Shown here piece after piece: positions 17,679 through 26,429 of a DNA stretch of 64,000 nt. Each line of letters begins with the position of its first letter. Position 1 is the first letter of the stretch. Made by a program: the position numbers and the translations under genes. The notes under the pieces were generated by a model that saw nothing but the letters and a program-made list of their open reading frames with translations, did no database searches and had not been told where the DNA came from. The stretch is from Bacillus_BD sp963708895 (lineage in GTDB: Bacteria > Bacillota > Bacilli > Bacillales > Cytobacillaceae), in NCBI GenBank assembly GCA_963708895.1, contig CAVPUE010000010.1:62001-126000 (forward strand), in the 5' to 3' direction.

Positions 17679-18281
17679 ATGGCTCGTTATACAGGTCCAA
17701 GTTGGAAACTGTCTCGTCGTTTAGGGATCTCTTTAAGCGGCACTGGTAAAGAATTAGAAAAGCGTCCTTACGCTCCTGGACAACACGGTCCAAACCAACG
17801 TAGAAAATTATCTGAATATGGTTTGCAATTACAAGAAAAACAAAAGCTTCGCCATATGTATGGTATGACTGAACGTCAATTCCATAATTTATTCGTTAAA
17901 GCTGGTAAAATGGCTGGTATTCATGGTGAAAACTTCATGATTCTATTAGATTCACGTTTAGATAATACTGTTTACCGTTTAGGTTTAGCTCGTACTCGTC
18001 GTCAAGCACGTCAGCTTGTTAACCATGGTCACATCTTAGTTGATGGCAAACGTGTAGATATTCCATCTTACCGTTTAAAAGCTGGTCAAACAATCGGTGT
18101 TCGTGAAAAATCACGTAACCTTGACATCATTAAAGAAGCAATCGAAGTGAACAATTTCGTTCCTGATTACTTAACTTTTGATGCTGACAAACTTGAAGGA
18201 ACATTCACTCGTTTACCAGAACGTTCTGAACTTCCTGCAGAAATTAACGAAGCATTTATCGTTGAGTTCTACTCTCGTTAA
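17679..18281 (+). CDS. rpsD: 30S ribosomal protein S4
   Basis: Primary 16S rRNA-binding protein of the small subunit that nucleates 30S assembly. The 200-residue length is standard for Firmicutes. The start MARYTGPSWKLSRRLG and the S4 RNA-binding domain (LDSRLDNTVYRLGLARTRRQ, residues about 90-110, then NHGHILVDGKRVDIPSYRL) are unmistakable. It is monocistronic, with a strong promoter, long leader and its own terminator, as in Bacillus subtilis where it lies apart from the main ribosomal clusters. GAGGAGGAG precedes the ATG. Confidence 0.99.
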   Translation: MARYTGPSWKLSRRLGISLSGTGKELEKRPYAPGQHGPNQRRKLSEYGLQLQEKQKLRHMYGMTERQFHNLFVKAGKMAGIHGENFMILLDSRLDNTVYRLGLARTRRQARQLVNHGHILVDGKRVDIPSYRLKAGQTIGVREKSRNLDIIKEAIEVNNFVPDYLTFDADKLEGTFTRLPERSELPAEINEAFIVEFYSR

Positions 18282-18288
18282 TAGTTTT

Positions 18289-18322
18289 CAAAAAACCTTG
18301 CCATCATGGCAAGGTTTTTTTG
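18289..18322 (+). terminator. rpsD terminator
   Basis: CCTTGCC (18296-18302) pairs with GGCAAGG (18308-18314) and is followed by seven T residues. Confidence 0.9.
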
Positions 18323-18336
18323 TAGGAAAACACCTG

Positions 18337-18373
18337 TAAAAAAGCCCGATAATCAACTTATCAGGCTTTTTTA
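18337..18373 (-). terminator. tyrS terminator
   Basis: AAAAAGCC.GATAA (18338-18352) pairs with TTATC.GGCTTTTT (18358-18372), with a T-run on the minus strand next to the tyrS stop. Confidence 0.85.
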
Positions 18374-18375
18374 TA

Positions 18376-19635
18376 TTAGTATTTAATTAAAAAGTATTTC
18401 TTTTTCCCACGACGAATCACGGTAAATTGACCTTCGATTCGATCTTTTTCAGAAACAACATAATCGGTCTCTGTTACACGCTGACCATTAATCGAAATGG
18501 CCCCATTTGTTACGTCTTCACGCGCTTGTCTTTTAGAGGATACAATTCCAGCAGCAATGAGAAGATCCACAATGCCAATCTCTTCACCTGTTGTATGTTC
18601 GTATGACGGAACATCTTTAAATCCTTGTTTGATTTCAGCAGCTGTTAGATTTTGAATCTCCCCATTGAAAAGGGCTTCTGTAATTTTAATCGCTTGGTCA
18701 AGGGAATCTTGTCCATGAATCAGACGTGTCATTTCTTCTGCTAATGCTTTTTGAGCTTTTCTTAAATGCGGTTCGTTTTTAACTGATTCCTCTAATCCTT
18801 CAATTTCCTCTTTTGATAGGAATGTGAAGAATTTCAAATACTTAACCACATCAGCATCAGCTGTATTAATCCAAAATTGATAAAATTCATATGGAGTTGT
18901 TTTCTCAGGATCTAACCAAATCGCTCCACTTTCAGTCTTACCAAACTTGGTTCCATCTGCTTTCGTTACAAGTGGGATCGTCAGTCCAAATGCTTTCGAA
19001 CCTTCTGGAGCCATTTTACGAATTAATTCTAATCCAGTTGTAATATTCCCCCACTGATCACTTCCACCAACCTGCATTTTACAATCAAAGTTTTCATAAA
19101 GATGTAAAAAGTCCATGGCCTGCAAAATCGTATAAGTAAATTCAGTAAACGAAATTCCCGTTTCAAGACGATTAGCAATCGTGTCTTTTGCTAGCATGTA
19201 ATTAACCCCTACATGCTTTCCATAATCACGAAGGAAAGTCACAATATCCATGGAACCTGCCCAATCATAGTTATTAACCATAATTGCCCCATGTTCACCT
19301 TCAAAGTCAAAGATTTGACTTAATTGCTTTTGAATACATTCAACATTATGTTGGATTATTTCAGTTGTTTGTAGCTTCCGTTCTTCACTCTTTCCACTTG
19401 GATCACCAATCATCCCTGTTGCTCCACCAACCAGAACGATCGGACGGTGACCATGCTTTTGGAAACGTCTTAATGTAAGGTATGGTAATAAATGACCAAT
19501 ATGCATACTATCTGCTGTCGGATCTACCCCACAATATAAAGAAATTTTTTCCTTTTCTAACGTTTCCTTTATTCCTTCTTCATCGGTTTGCTGGTAAATA
19601 ATACCTCTCCATTGTAAATCTTCCAATAATGTCAT
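18376..19635 (-). CDS. tyrS: Tyrosyl-tRNA synthetase
   Basis: Class I aminoacyl-tRNA synthetase that charges tRNA-Tyr. The 419-residue protein shows the HIGH motif in DSMHIGHLLPYL (near residue 46), the tyrosine-binding VGGSDQWGNI (near 190), the KMSKS-equivalent KFGKTESG (near 229), and a C-terminal S4 RNA-binding domain from about 352 (KRQAREDVTNGAISINGQRV). The ATG follows AGGAGGC. It is preceded by a tyrosine-specific T-box, so expression should rise when uncharged tRNA-Tyr accumulates. Bacillus may carry a second enzyme, TyrZ; the S4 domain and T-box favour the main TyrS here. Confidence 0.98.
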   Translation of the reverse strand: MTLLEDLQWRGIIYQQTDEEGIKETLEKEKISLYCGVDPTADSMHIGHLLPYLTLRRFQKHGHRPIVLVGGATGMIGDPSGKSEERKLQTTEIIQHNVECIQKQLSQIFDFEGEHGAIMVNNYDWAGSMDIVTFLRDYGKHVGVNYMLAKDTIANRLETGISFTEFTYTILQAMDFLHLYENFDCKMQVGGSDQWGNITTGLELIRKMAPEGSKAFGLTIPLVTKADGTKFGKTESGAIWLDPEKTTPYEFYQFWINTADADVVKYLKFFTFLSKEEIEGLEESVKNEPHLRKAQKALAEEMTRLIHGQDSLDQAIKITEALFNGEIQNLTAAEIKQGFKDVPSYEHTTGEEIGIVDLLIAAGIVSSKRQAREDVTNGAISINGQRVTETDYVVSEKDRIEGQFTVIRRGKKKYFLIKY

Positions 19636-19667
19636 ATGATTTGCCTCCTAATGTTCAATAGTCCTAA

Positions 19668-19950
19668 AAATAAATAAAACGCCCCTGCAAATATGCAGGG
19701 ACGCAAAATTTTCGCGCGGTACCACCCAAATTAAAGAATCATTCTTCCACTCAAGTAAGATAACGGATTATCCGGTCACTGCTAGTACTGAAAGTAGAGT
19801 CTCTATACGTTCACACGAAAGCTCAGAGTAGATTTCTCGTTCACAGTGAATGCTCAGGGAGGTATTTCATGCATCTATTTACACTGACTCACAGCAACCG
19901 TCAGCTCTCTTTAGCAGGGATAGATGTATTACTTGAATTCCCATCATCGC
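19668..19950 (-). promoter_or_regulatory. T-box leader of tyrS with UAC specifier
   Basis: Read on the minus strand, Stem I begins with GGGA, an AGTA-type motif and CATCTAT, and closes with ATAGATG, then GAAATACC and TCCC. This puts the codon TAC (19864-19862) in the specifier loop, which is tyrosine. The T-box sequence GGGTGGTACCGCGCG (19727-19713) is followed by a terminator hairpin (CGTCCCTGCA with TGCAGGGGCG, 19680-19704) and a T-rich run. Uncharged tRNA-Tyr should stabilise the antiterminator. Confidence 0.92.
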
Positions 19951-20054
19951 TTTTAAAAATTATTTAACTTTATTATTGTTTTTTATCATAAATTAAAACT
20001 AATGTCAAATATTGCTAAGAATTATCTCAACAAATTTCTACAAGCTTTTCGTTT

Positions 20055-20078
20055 TCTATATTCTATTTATGTTATAAT
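20055..20078 (+). promoter_or_regulatory. Predicted promoter of the class A PBP gene
   Basis: A perfect TATAAT at 20073-20078 lies about 30 bases before the ATG, with only a weak -35 candidate (around TTTCTA) upstream. A strong GGAGGGG ribosome binding site follows. Confidence 0.45.
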
Positions 20079-20107
20079 GGAGGGTGATTTTGGAGGGGAT
20101 TTATTGA

Positions 20108-23056
20108 ATGAAATTTGATCAATCTCAATGGAAAAATAATATGAAGTCGATGATAGATGGATTAAAAAAGAAACATGTTATCAAAAAAGCTCGAATTACT
20201 TATCAAATTTTCTGGAACCTTGCACTTATTTCTATCATTGTTCTTGTTCTTGGTACTGCATTTGCAGGAGGGGTGGGCGCAGGATATTTTGCTTCTTTAG
20301 TAAAGGACGAGCCAATTCGCTCTTATGACGGAATGAAAAAAGATATTTATAATTATGAGGAAACTTCTGAACTCTATTTTGCAAATAATATTTATTTAGG
20401 AAAGCTTTACAGTGATATTGATAGAGAAGAAGTAAAGCTGGATGACATATCCCCTCATTTGATTGATGCCGTCATTGCTACAGAAGATCAATACTTTTAT
20501 GAGCATGAAGGCGTCGTTCCAAAAGCGATTCTTCGCGCTTTACTGCAAGAAGTGACGAATTCATCAACCCAAACCGGAGGAAGTACACTTACTCAACAAT
20601 TAATCAAGAATCAGATTTTAACCAATGAAGTTTCTTTTGAAAGAAAAGCGAAAGAAATCTTACTCGCCCTGAGACTTGAACAATTCTTTTCAAAAGAAGA
20701 AATTCTTGAAGCGTACTTAAATGTTTCTACATTTGGACGAAATTCATCAGGTAGAAATATTGCTGGTGTCCAATCGGCTGCAAAAGGAATTTTTGGTATA
20801 AAGGCTAGTGAGTTAACTTTACCACAAGCAGCTTTTATTGCCGGACTTCCACAAAGTCCATTCGGGTATACTCCCTACACAAATAGTGGGGAAATCAAAA
20901 AGAACCTGGAACCTGGAATCACAAGAATGAAAATTGTACTACAGAGAATGTATGAGGATGAGAAAATTTCAAAAGATCAATATGATCAAGCCATTGCCTA
21001 TGACATTACAAAAGACTTCATTACTGTCCATGAAAACCCTGTAGATGAATATCCATGGGTAACATTTGAAATTGAAGAAAGAGCCATCGATGTATTATCT
21101 GTTATTTTAGCAAAAAATGACGGATATACCGAAGAAGATTTACAGAAAAATGATGCTTTAAAACGAAGATATATTACATTAGCTGATCGTGACATTCGTC
21201 AAAATGGATATAAAATACACAGTACGATCAATAAAGAGATTTATGATGCAATGCAACAAGTTGTTGCCGATTACAGTTATTTTGGACGTGACCGAACGAA
21301 ACAAGTCACAGACCCTGAAACAGGCGAAACCAAATCAGTTCCAGATCCTGTGGAAACAGGCGCCATTTTGATTGAAAATAAAACGGGTAAAATCATCAGC
21401 TTTGTGGGAGGACGTGATTATAACCGCGAACAATTAAACCACGCAACAGATGCGTATCGTTCAAACGGTTCGACCATGAAGCCATTACTCGCATTCGGTC
21501 CAGCTATAGAATTAGGTAAACTTTCACCAGGAAGTATACTACCAGATGTTCCATTAAAGCTTAATCCTGCTAGACCAAATGAAGTGTGGCCCAAAAACTA
21601 TGGTGGCGGTTATCATGGATTAGTAACAGCAAGGGTTGCTTTAGCAAAATCCTATAATATCCCTACAGTTAAAGCATATGTTGATATTTTAGATTCACGT
21701 CCTGCACAGTATCTTGAAAAAATGGGATTTAACTCTTTAACAGAAGCTGATTATATCAGTCCTGCTACTGCACTTGGTGGTTTGACAAATGGAGTAACGG
21801 TTGAAGAAAACACCAATGCATTTGGTACTTTTGCAAACAATGGTCAGTTCATCGATGCTTATATCATTGATAAAATAACAGATAAAGAAGGTAATATTGT
21901 TTATCAACATGAAGTGAAACCTGTTGATGTCTTTAGTCCACAAACGGCTTATTTGACTTATGATATGATGAGGGACGTCATTACCTCAGGTACAGCGACT
22001 TCCCTGAAAAGTCGTTTGAAATTCAGATCAGATTGGGCGGGCAAAACAGGAACTAGTCAGGACTATAAAGATGTATGGTTTGTAGCCACAAATCCAAATG
22101 TCTCATTTGGTACATGGATGGGTTATGATAATCCTAAACCAGTTCAAACCAGTTACAAAGGGATGTCCTACTCATCTAGGAATATTACTTTATGGGCTAG
22201 GTTAATGAATGCTGCTCACGATATCGCGCCTGATTTAGTTGATCCAAGTGAACCTTTGAAACGACCAGAAGGAATTGTCACCCGTTCTTTCTGTGGACTT
22301 ACGGGTCTTGCACCAACACAGGCATGCGCAAATGCCGGTCTTGTTCGAACAGATTTATTTAATGAGAAGTTTGTTCCGAAGAAAGGCGACAGTGATTTGA
22401 AAATGGAAAGTAGGAGATTTGTTACTGTCGGTAATATGAAGTATTTAGCTCTTGATTCAACACCTTCTGAATTTGTTGAAACTGGATATACTTTGGATGC
22501 TCAGTCGATTCAAAAGTATTTGGGAATCTCAACAGATCCAAGTAAACTAACGATTAATAATAAATCTGTAGGAAGCGTCTCTTCTAGTGCGGTTATGAAA
22601 GAAAATGGTAGAGTCCCTCATGCCTTGTCTGTTTCAGGATCAGGTAATGGGGTTAGCTGGGGAAACCACTCTGACTCTGATATTATCGGATACCGAGTTT
22701 ATAAAAACGGAGCAAAAGTTGCAACGATAAAAGCTGGCACGTCACGCTCCTATCAAGGCGGAAATGGTTCGTACTATGTTACGGCAGTTGATATAGCAGG
22801 AAAGGAATCAGGTCCTTCTAATGTAGTTATGGTCGGACAAGCAACTACACCACCTGTAGTGGAAACTCCTAAGGAAACACCAAAAAAGGATACTCAACCA
22901 GTAACACCAGAACCGACACCAACTGAGCCAAAAAAACCGGAACAGACGCAACCAGAGAAAGAAACACCGCCAGAGGGACAACCTCAGACACAAGCTCAAA
23001 ATCAGAATAAAACGGATAAGCAACCCGTGCCACCTGTTCCAAATCAAAATCAATAA
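20108..23056 (+). CDS. Class A penicillin-binding protein (transglycosylase/transpeptidase, PBP1A/2A type)
   Basis: A bifunctional peptidoglycan synthase of 982 residues. Order: short cytoplasmic tail, membrane anchor (about 35-62), GT51 transglycosylase with EDQYFYEHEG (near 125) and GGSTLTQQ (near 157), then a transpeptidase with the active serine in SNGSTMKP (near 455), SYN (near 517) and KTGTSQD (near 646). A fibronectin-III-like module (about 840-910) is followed by a Pro/Thr/Glu/Gln-rich tail. The overall shape recalls PonA/PBP1 with its C-terminal FN3, but the place next to tyrS differs. I recall similar PBPs beside tyrS in other Bacillaceae, and it is absent there in B. subtilis. Exact ortholog not settled. 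Confidence 0.93.
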   Translation: MKFDQSQWKNNMKSMIDGLKKKHVIKKARITYQIFWNLALISIIVLVLGTAFAGGVGAGYFASLVKDEPIRSYDGMKKDIYNYEETSELYFANNIYLGKLYSDIDREEVKLDDISPHLIDAVIATEDQYFYEHEGVVPKAILRALLQEVTNSSTQTGGSTLTQQLIKNQILTNEVSFERKAKEILLALRLEQFFSKEEILEAYLNVSTFGRNSSGRNIAGVQSAAKGIFGIKASELTLPQAAFIAGLPQSPFGYTPYTNSGEIKKNLEPGITRMKIVLQRMYEDEKISKDQYDQAIAYDITKDFITVHENPVDEYPWVTFEIEERAIDVLSVILAKNDGYTEEDLQKNDALKRRYITLADRDIRQNGYKIHSTINKEIYDAMQQVVADYSYFGRDRTKQVTDPETGETKSVPDPVETGAILIENKTGKIISFVGGRDYNREQLNHATDAYRSNGSTMKPLLAFGPAIELGKLSPGSILPDVPLKLNPARPNEVWPKNYGGGYHGLVTARVALAKSYNIPTVKAYVDILDSRPAQYLEKMGFNSLTEADYISPATALGGLTNGVTVEENTNAFGTFANNGQFIDAYIIDKITDKEGNIVYQHEVKPVDVFSPQTAYLTYDMMRDVITSGTATSLKSRLKFRSDWAGKTGTSQDYKDVWFVATNPNVSFGTWMGYDNPKPVQTSYKGMSYSSRNITLWARLMNAAHDIAPDLVDPSEPLKRPEGIVTRSFCGLTGLAPTQACANAGLVRTDLFNEKFVPKKGDSDLKMESRRFVTVGNMKYLALDSTPSEFVETGYTLDAQSIQKYLGISTDPSKLTINNKSVGSVSSSAVMKENGRVPHALSVSGSGNGVSWGNHSDSDIIGYRVYKNGAKVATIKAGTSRSYQGGNGSYYVTAVDIAGKESGPSNVVMVGQATTPPVVETPKETPKKDTQPVTPEPTPTEPKKPEQTQPEKETPPEGQPQTQAQNQNKTDKQPVPPVPNQNQ

Positions 23057-23065
23057 TCTTTTTCT

Positions 23066-23103
23066 TTTAAGCACTGTTCTACTTGTAGGATGGTGCTTTT
23101 TTT
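23066..23103 (+). terminator. PBP gene terminator
   Basis: An imperfect stem (AGCAC..CTAC with GTAG..GTGCT, about 23070-23097) ends in seven T residues just after the PBP stop. Confidence 0.7.
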
Positions 23104-23111
23104 GGAGAAAT

Positions 23112-23144
23112 AAATAACTGCCACAAAAAAATGTGACAGTTACA
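23112..23144 (-). terminator. acsA terminator
   Basis: TAACTGCCACA (23115-23125) pairs with TGTGACAGTTA (23132-23142) with one mismatch. On the minus strand it is followed by TTTATTT, directly after the acsA stop. Confidence 0.82.
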
Positions 23145-23155
23145 TCATGATTCCG

Positions 23156-24872
23156 TTAATCTTCCATTGTAGATAGGTCACCTGTAGGTAAATCAAGTTC
23201 CCATGCTTTTAATACGCGACGCATAATTTTACCACTTCTCGTTTTTGGTAATTTATCGCGGAATTCAATTTCTCTTGGCGCCGCATGTGCAGCAAGCCCT
23301 TTTTTAACGAATTGACGAATATCCTCAACTAACTCTTCGGATGGTTCATAACCATCAAGCAAAGCAATAAATGCTTTAATAATTTCACCGCGAACCGGGT
23401 CTGGCTTTCCAATTACACCTGCTTCAGCTACGGCAGGATGTTCCAATAGCTTACTTTCGACCTCAAATGGTCCAACTCGTTCTCCAGACGTCATAATCAC
23501 ATCATCAATTCTTCCTTGGAACCAAAAGTATCCATCTTCATCCATATACGCAGAATCTCCTGATACATACCAATCATTAGGAAGAAAATAGGACTCATAT
23601 TTTTGTGGGTTATTCCAAATCTGATACATCATAGATGGCCAGCCTTTTTTAATAGCCAAATTTCCCATACGATTTGGAGGAAGTTCATTTCCTTGGTCAT
23701 CGACAATCGCTGCTACAACACCTGGAATTGGTTTTCCCATCGATCCTGGTTTCATTTCCATGCAAGGATAATTACAAATGAGTAGTGCACCTGTTTCAGT
23801 CATCCACCATGTATCATGAATTCTTAAGTCAAACACCTTTTTCCCCCAACGAACAACTTCTGGATTTAACGGTTCCCCAACACTCACGATATGACGAAGA
23901 TTGGATAAATCAAATTTCTTCACAACTTCATCACCTGCACCCATTAACATTCTAAAGGCAGTTGGAGCACTATACCACACAGTTACGCCATACTCCTCCA
24001 ATTTTTTATACCATGTCTCAGGATTAAAACGACCTCCCACAATTAAGTTGGATGTGCCTGTTAACCATGGTCCAAAAATCCCGTAAGAGGTTCCTGTCAC
24101 CCATCCTGGATCTGCTGTACACCAATAGACATCATCTTCTTTCAAATCAAGGACCCATCTTGCAGTTTGGTATTGTTGAATCATGGCGTTATGAACATGT
24201 AAGACTCCCTTTGGGTTTACCTGTCGACCCTGATGTGTAGTGAAGAATTAACCCATCATTACGGTCCACCCATTCAATATCAAGTTTTGTACTAGCTTCT
24301 TGAAAATGTTTGTTGTAATCGATGAATTTCTCACTTTCTTCAATCTCATTTCCGATGACAAAAATATGTTTTAATGATGGTAAGTCTTCGACAGGGATTC
24401 GTGATAACAGTTCCTTTGTTGTCACAATTACTTTCGCATCACTATCAGCTAGTCGATCGCGAACCGCCCCCTCCATAAACGCCTCAAACAAAGGACCGAC
24501 AATCGCTCCCAGTTTGATAACGCCCAATAGGGAAAAGTATAATTCAGGTGACCGTGGCATAAATACAAAGACGCGATCACCTTTTTCGATACCAACTTGT
24601 TTAAACAGATTACCTGCTTTATTTGAAAGCTCTTTCATTTCTTTGAATGTATATTTCTCTTTACGAACCCCTTCATCATAGTATAGTGCTACTTGATTTT
24701 TTCGATAAGACTCAGCATGGCGATCAATGGCTTCATAAGCCATATTCCACTTCCCTGTTTTATACCAAGAAAAATTCTTCTCCGTCTCTTTCCAATCAAA
24801 CTGCTTAACCTTTTCATCATAATTCGTTAAATTATAGTCCCCTACACTAGCTGGCATCGCTTCTACTTTCAT
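23156..24872 (-). CDS. acsA: Acetyl-CoA synthetase AcsA, frameshifted as read
   Basis: AMP-forming acetyl-CoA synthetase, which activates acetate for growth on acetate or acetoin. The joined reading gives about 572 residues, the size of AcsA in Bacillus. Motifs: HYTSGSTGKPKG P-loop at the break, WWMTETGA, YVSGDSA, and LPKTRSGKIMRR with the lysine that AcuA acetylates. The frame is lost at a CCC run (24207-24209): with one base fewer, GSTGKPKG continues to VLHVHNAM and joins the second reading exactly. The G-run location points to a sequencing error. AAGGAGG precedes the ATG. It diverges from acuABC, which controls its acetylation. Confidence 0.94.
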
Positions 24873-25104
24873 TCAAAGAGTCCTCCTTATTCAAAAAACG
24901 CTATTATTAAGTATAGGATTAAGTATATTCCTATTGTTTTAAATATTCAATAATAATATTTTAAAATTTTATTTTTTCAGATTTTTTAAAATATTTTACA
25001 CAAAAATACCTAACGATTAGAATTTTATGTATAATGTGAGTAGAGACTAAAGCTCCACTTCAACAAAACAATTCAGCAATAGCTGAAATTAGTAGGTGGC
25101 GAAA
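24873..25104. promoter_or_regulatory. Divergent control region of acsA and acuABC
   Basis: About 230 AT-rich bases must drive both acsA (minus) and acuABC (plus). TATAAT near 25029 could serve acuABC, but no matching -35 lies at a normal distance. In Bacillus subtilis CcpA represses through cre sites here; the best CG-centred candidate (24893-24906) matches only about 11 of 14 positions. Confidence 0.4.
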
Positions 25105-25737
25105 ATGGAACATTATAAAACGTACTATCAAAAAGAATTAGCAACACCCATTGGACCTTTAATCATTGAGGGTCCAGTTTCTTCAGAAGTATTAATAAAC
25201 TTTTCTTTACATAGTGATTTAACTGCCTTCCGCCCCGCTGAAAAGCAACATAAAGCCTTAATCGAGATTAGCGATTTACCAGAAGGCCGAATTATCATTG
25301 CTAGACAGTATGAAACAATCGTCGGATATGTGACTTTTTTGTACCCAGACCCACTTGAAAGATGGTCTGAAGGAAATATTGAAAATTTAATCGAACTTGG
25401 AGCTATTGAAGTGATCCCTTTATTCCGCGATACAGGAGTAGGAAAAAGCTTATTAAAGGTTTCTATGATGGATGATGCGATGGAGGACTATATCATTATT
25501 ACAACAGAATACTATTGGCATTGGGATTTAAAAGGAACTGGTTTAAATATATGGGATTATCGTAAGGTGATGGAGAAAATGATGAATGCAGGTGGTTTAC
25601 AGTGGTATGCAACAGATGATCCTGAAATCTGTTCACACCCTGCTAATTGTTTAATGGTTAGAATTGGAAATCGGGTAGATTCCAATTCGATCGAAAGGTT
25701 TGACGGTCTGCGGTTTAAAAATCGATTTTTTTATTAG
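25105..25737 (+). CDS. acuA: Acetoin utilization protein AcuA, protein N-acetyltransferase
   Basis: A GNAT-family acetyltransferase that acetylates the active-site lysine of AcsA and so switches off acetyl-CoA synthetase. The 210-residue length equals that of Bacillus subtilis AcuA when the ATG at 25105 is used; AGGTGG precedes it, and a GTG three codons earlier is less likely. The acetyl-CoA site is in the stretch EVIPLFRDTGVGKSLLK (near residue 112), the GNAT R/Q-x-x-G-x-G/A equivalent. It is the first gene of acuABC and lies opposite its target acsA. Confidence 0.95.
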   Translation: MEHYKTYYQKELATPIGPLIIEGPVSSEVLINFSLHSDLTAFRPAEKQHKALIEISDLPEGRIIIARQYETIVGYVTFLYPDPLERWSEGNIENLIELGAIEVIPLFRDTGVGKSLLKVSMMDDAMEDYIIITTEYYWHWDLKGTGLNIWDYRKVMEKMMNAGGLQWYATDDPEICSHPANCLMVRIGNRVDSNSIERFDGLRFKNRFFY

Positions 25738-25778
25738 CAAATCCTAGATTTTATATACCTAAAGTGAGGGATTTTATA

Positions 25779-26429
25779 ATGATCATTGAAGAAATTATGA
25801 CCACGAATATTATTACCCTTGGAGCAGAACAAACGATTTTAGACGCTTACTCGCTTATGATTCAGCATAATATCAGACATTTACCCATTGTTGATCAAGA
25901 ACAGCATTTAATTGGAATTGTCTCTGATCGAGATATTAGAGATGCATCTCCATCTATTTTAAATAACAACAATCATCAAGATAATGTCCTTCAACTACCA
26001 ATAAAAACCATCATGAAAACAGATTTAATCACAGGTCATCCACTTGATTTTGTCGAAGAAATTGGAGCGATATTTTATGAGCATAAAATAAACTGCCTGC
26101 CGATTGTGAAGAATCGCAAATTAGTTGGAATCATTACCCATTCTGACTTGTTACACTCTTTAATTGAATTAACAGGTGCTCATCAGCCTGGTTCCCAAAT
26201 TGAAATCAAAGTAGAAAATCAAGCGGGTGTTCTTTACAAGATTACAAAAGTCTTTCATGACCGTAAAGCGAAAATTTTAAGTATTCTTATGTACCCTGAT
26301 AAAAAGGATGAAAAATTCAAAGTAGTTGTCCTAAGAGTTCAAACGATTAATCCAACCTTAATTATTGATGATTTAAAAAATGCAGGCTATGAAGTACTAT
26401 GGCCTAATTTACCGGGGATCAATAGATGA
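25779..26429 (+). CDS. acuB: Acetoin utilization protein AcuB, CBS-ACT protein
   Basis: A 216-residue protein with two N-terminal CBS domains (about 5-60 and 75-135, including IRHLPIVDQEQHLIGIVSDRD) and a C-terminal ACT-like domain from about 143 (EIKVENQAGVLYKITKVFHD). It probably binds adenine nucleotides and perhaps an amino acid to tune the AcuA/AcuC acetylation switch, but its function is unproven. The ATG at 25779 is chosen over the upstream GTG because GTGAGGG then acts as ribosome binding site and the N-terminus MIIEEIM matches B. subtilis. Its stop overlaps the acuC start, so translation is coupled. Confidence 0.93.
   Translation: MIIEEIMTTNIITLGAEQTILDAYSLMIQHNIRHLPIVDQEQHLIGIVSDRDIRDASPSILNNNNHQDNVLQLPIKTIMKTDLITGHPLDFVEEIGAIFYEHKINCLPIVKNRKLVGIITHSDLLHSLIELTGAHQPGSQIEIKVENQAGVLYKITKVFHDRKAKILSILMYPDKKDEKFKVVVLRVQTINPTLIIDDLKNAGYEVLWPNLPGINR

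Noticed and set aside
24322..24681. Antisense 119-codon reading in acsA
   Set aside because: It lies opposite a coherent acyl-CoA synthetase sequence and has no start signals.
24893..24906. Possible cre site before acsA
   Set aside because: Only about 11 of 14 consensus positions match and both outer bases on one side fail; not strong enough to call as a site.
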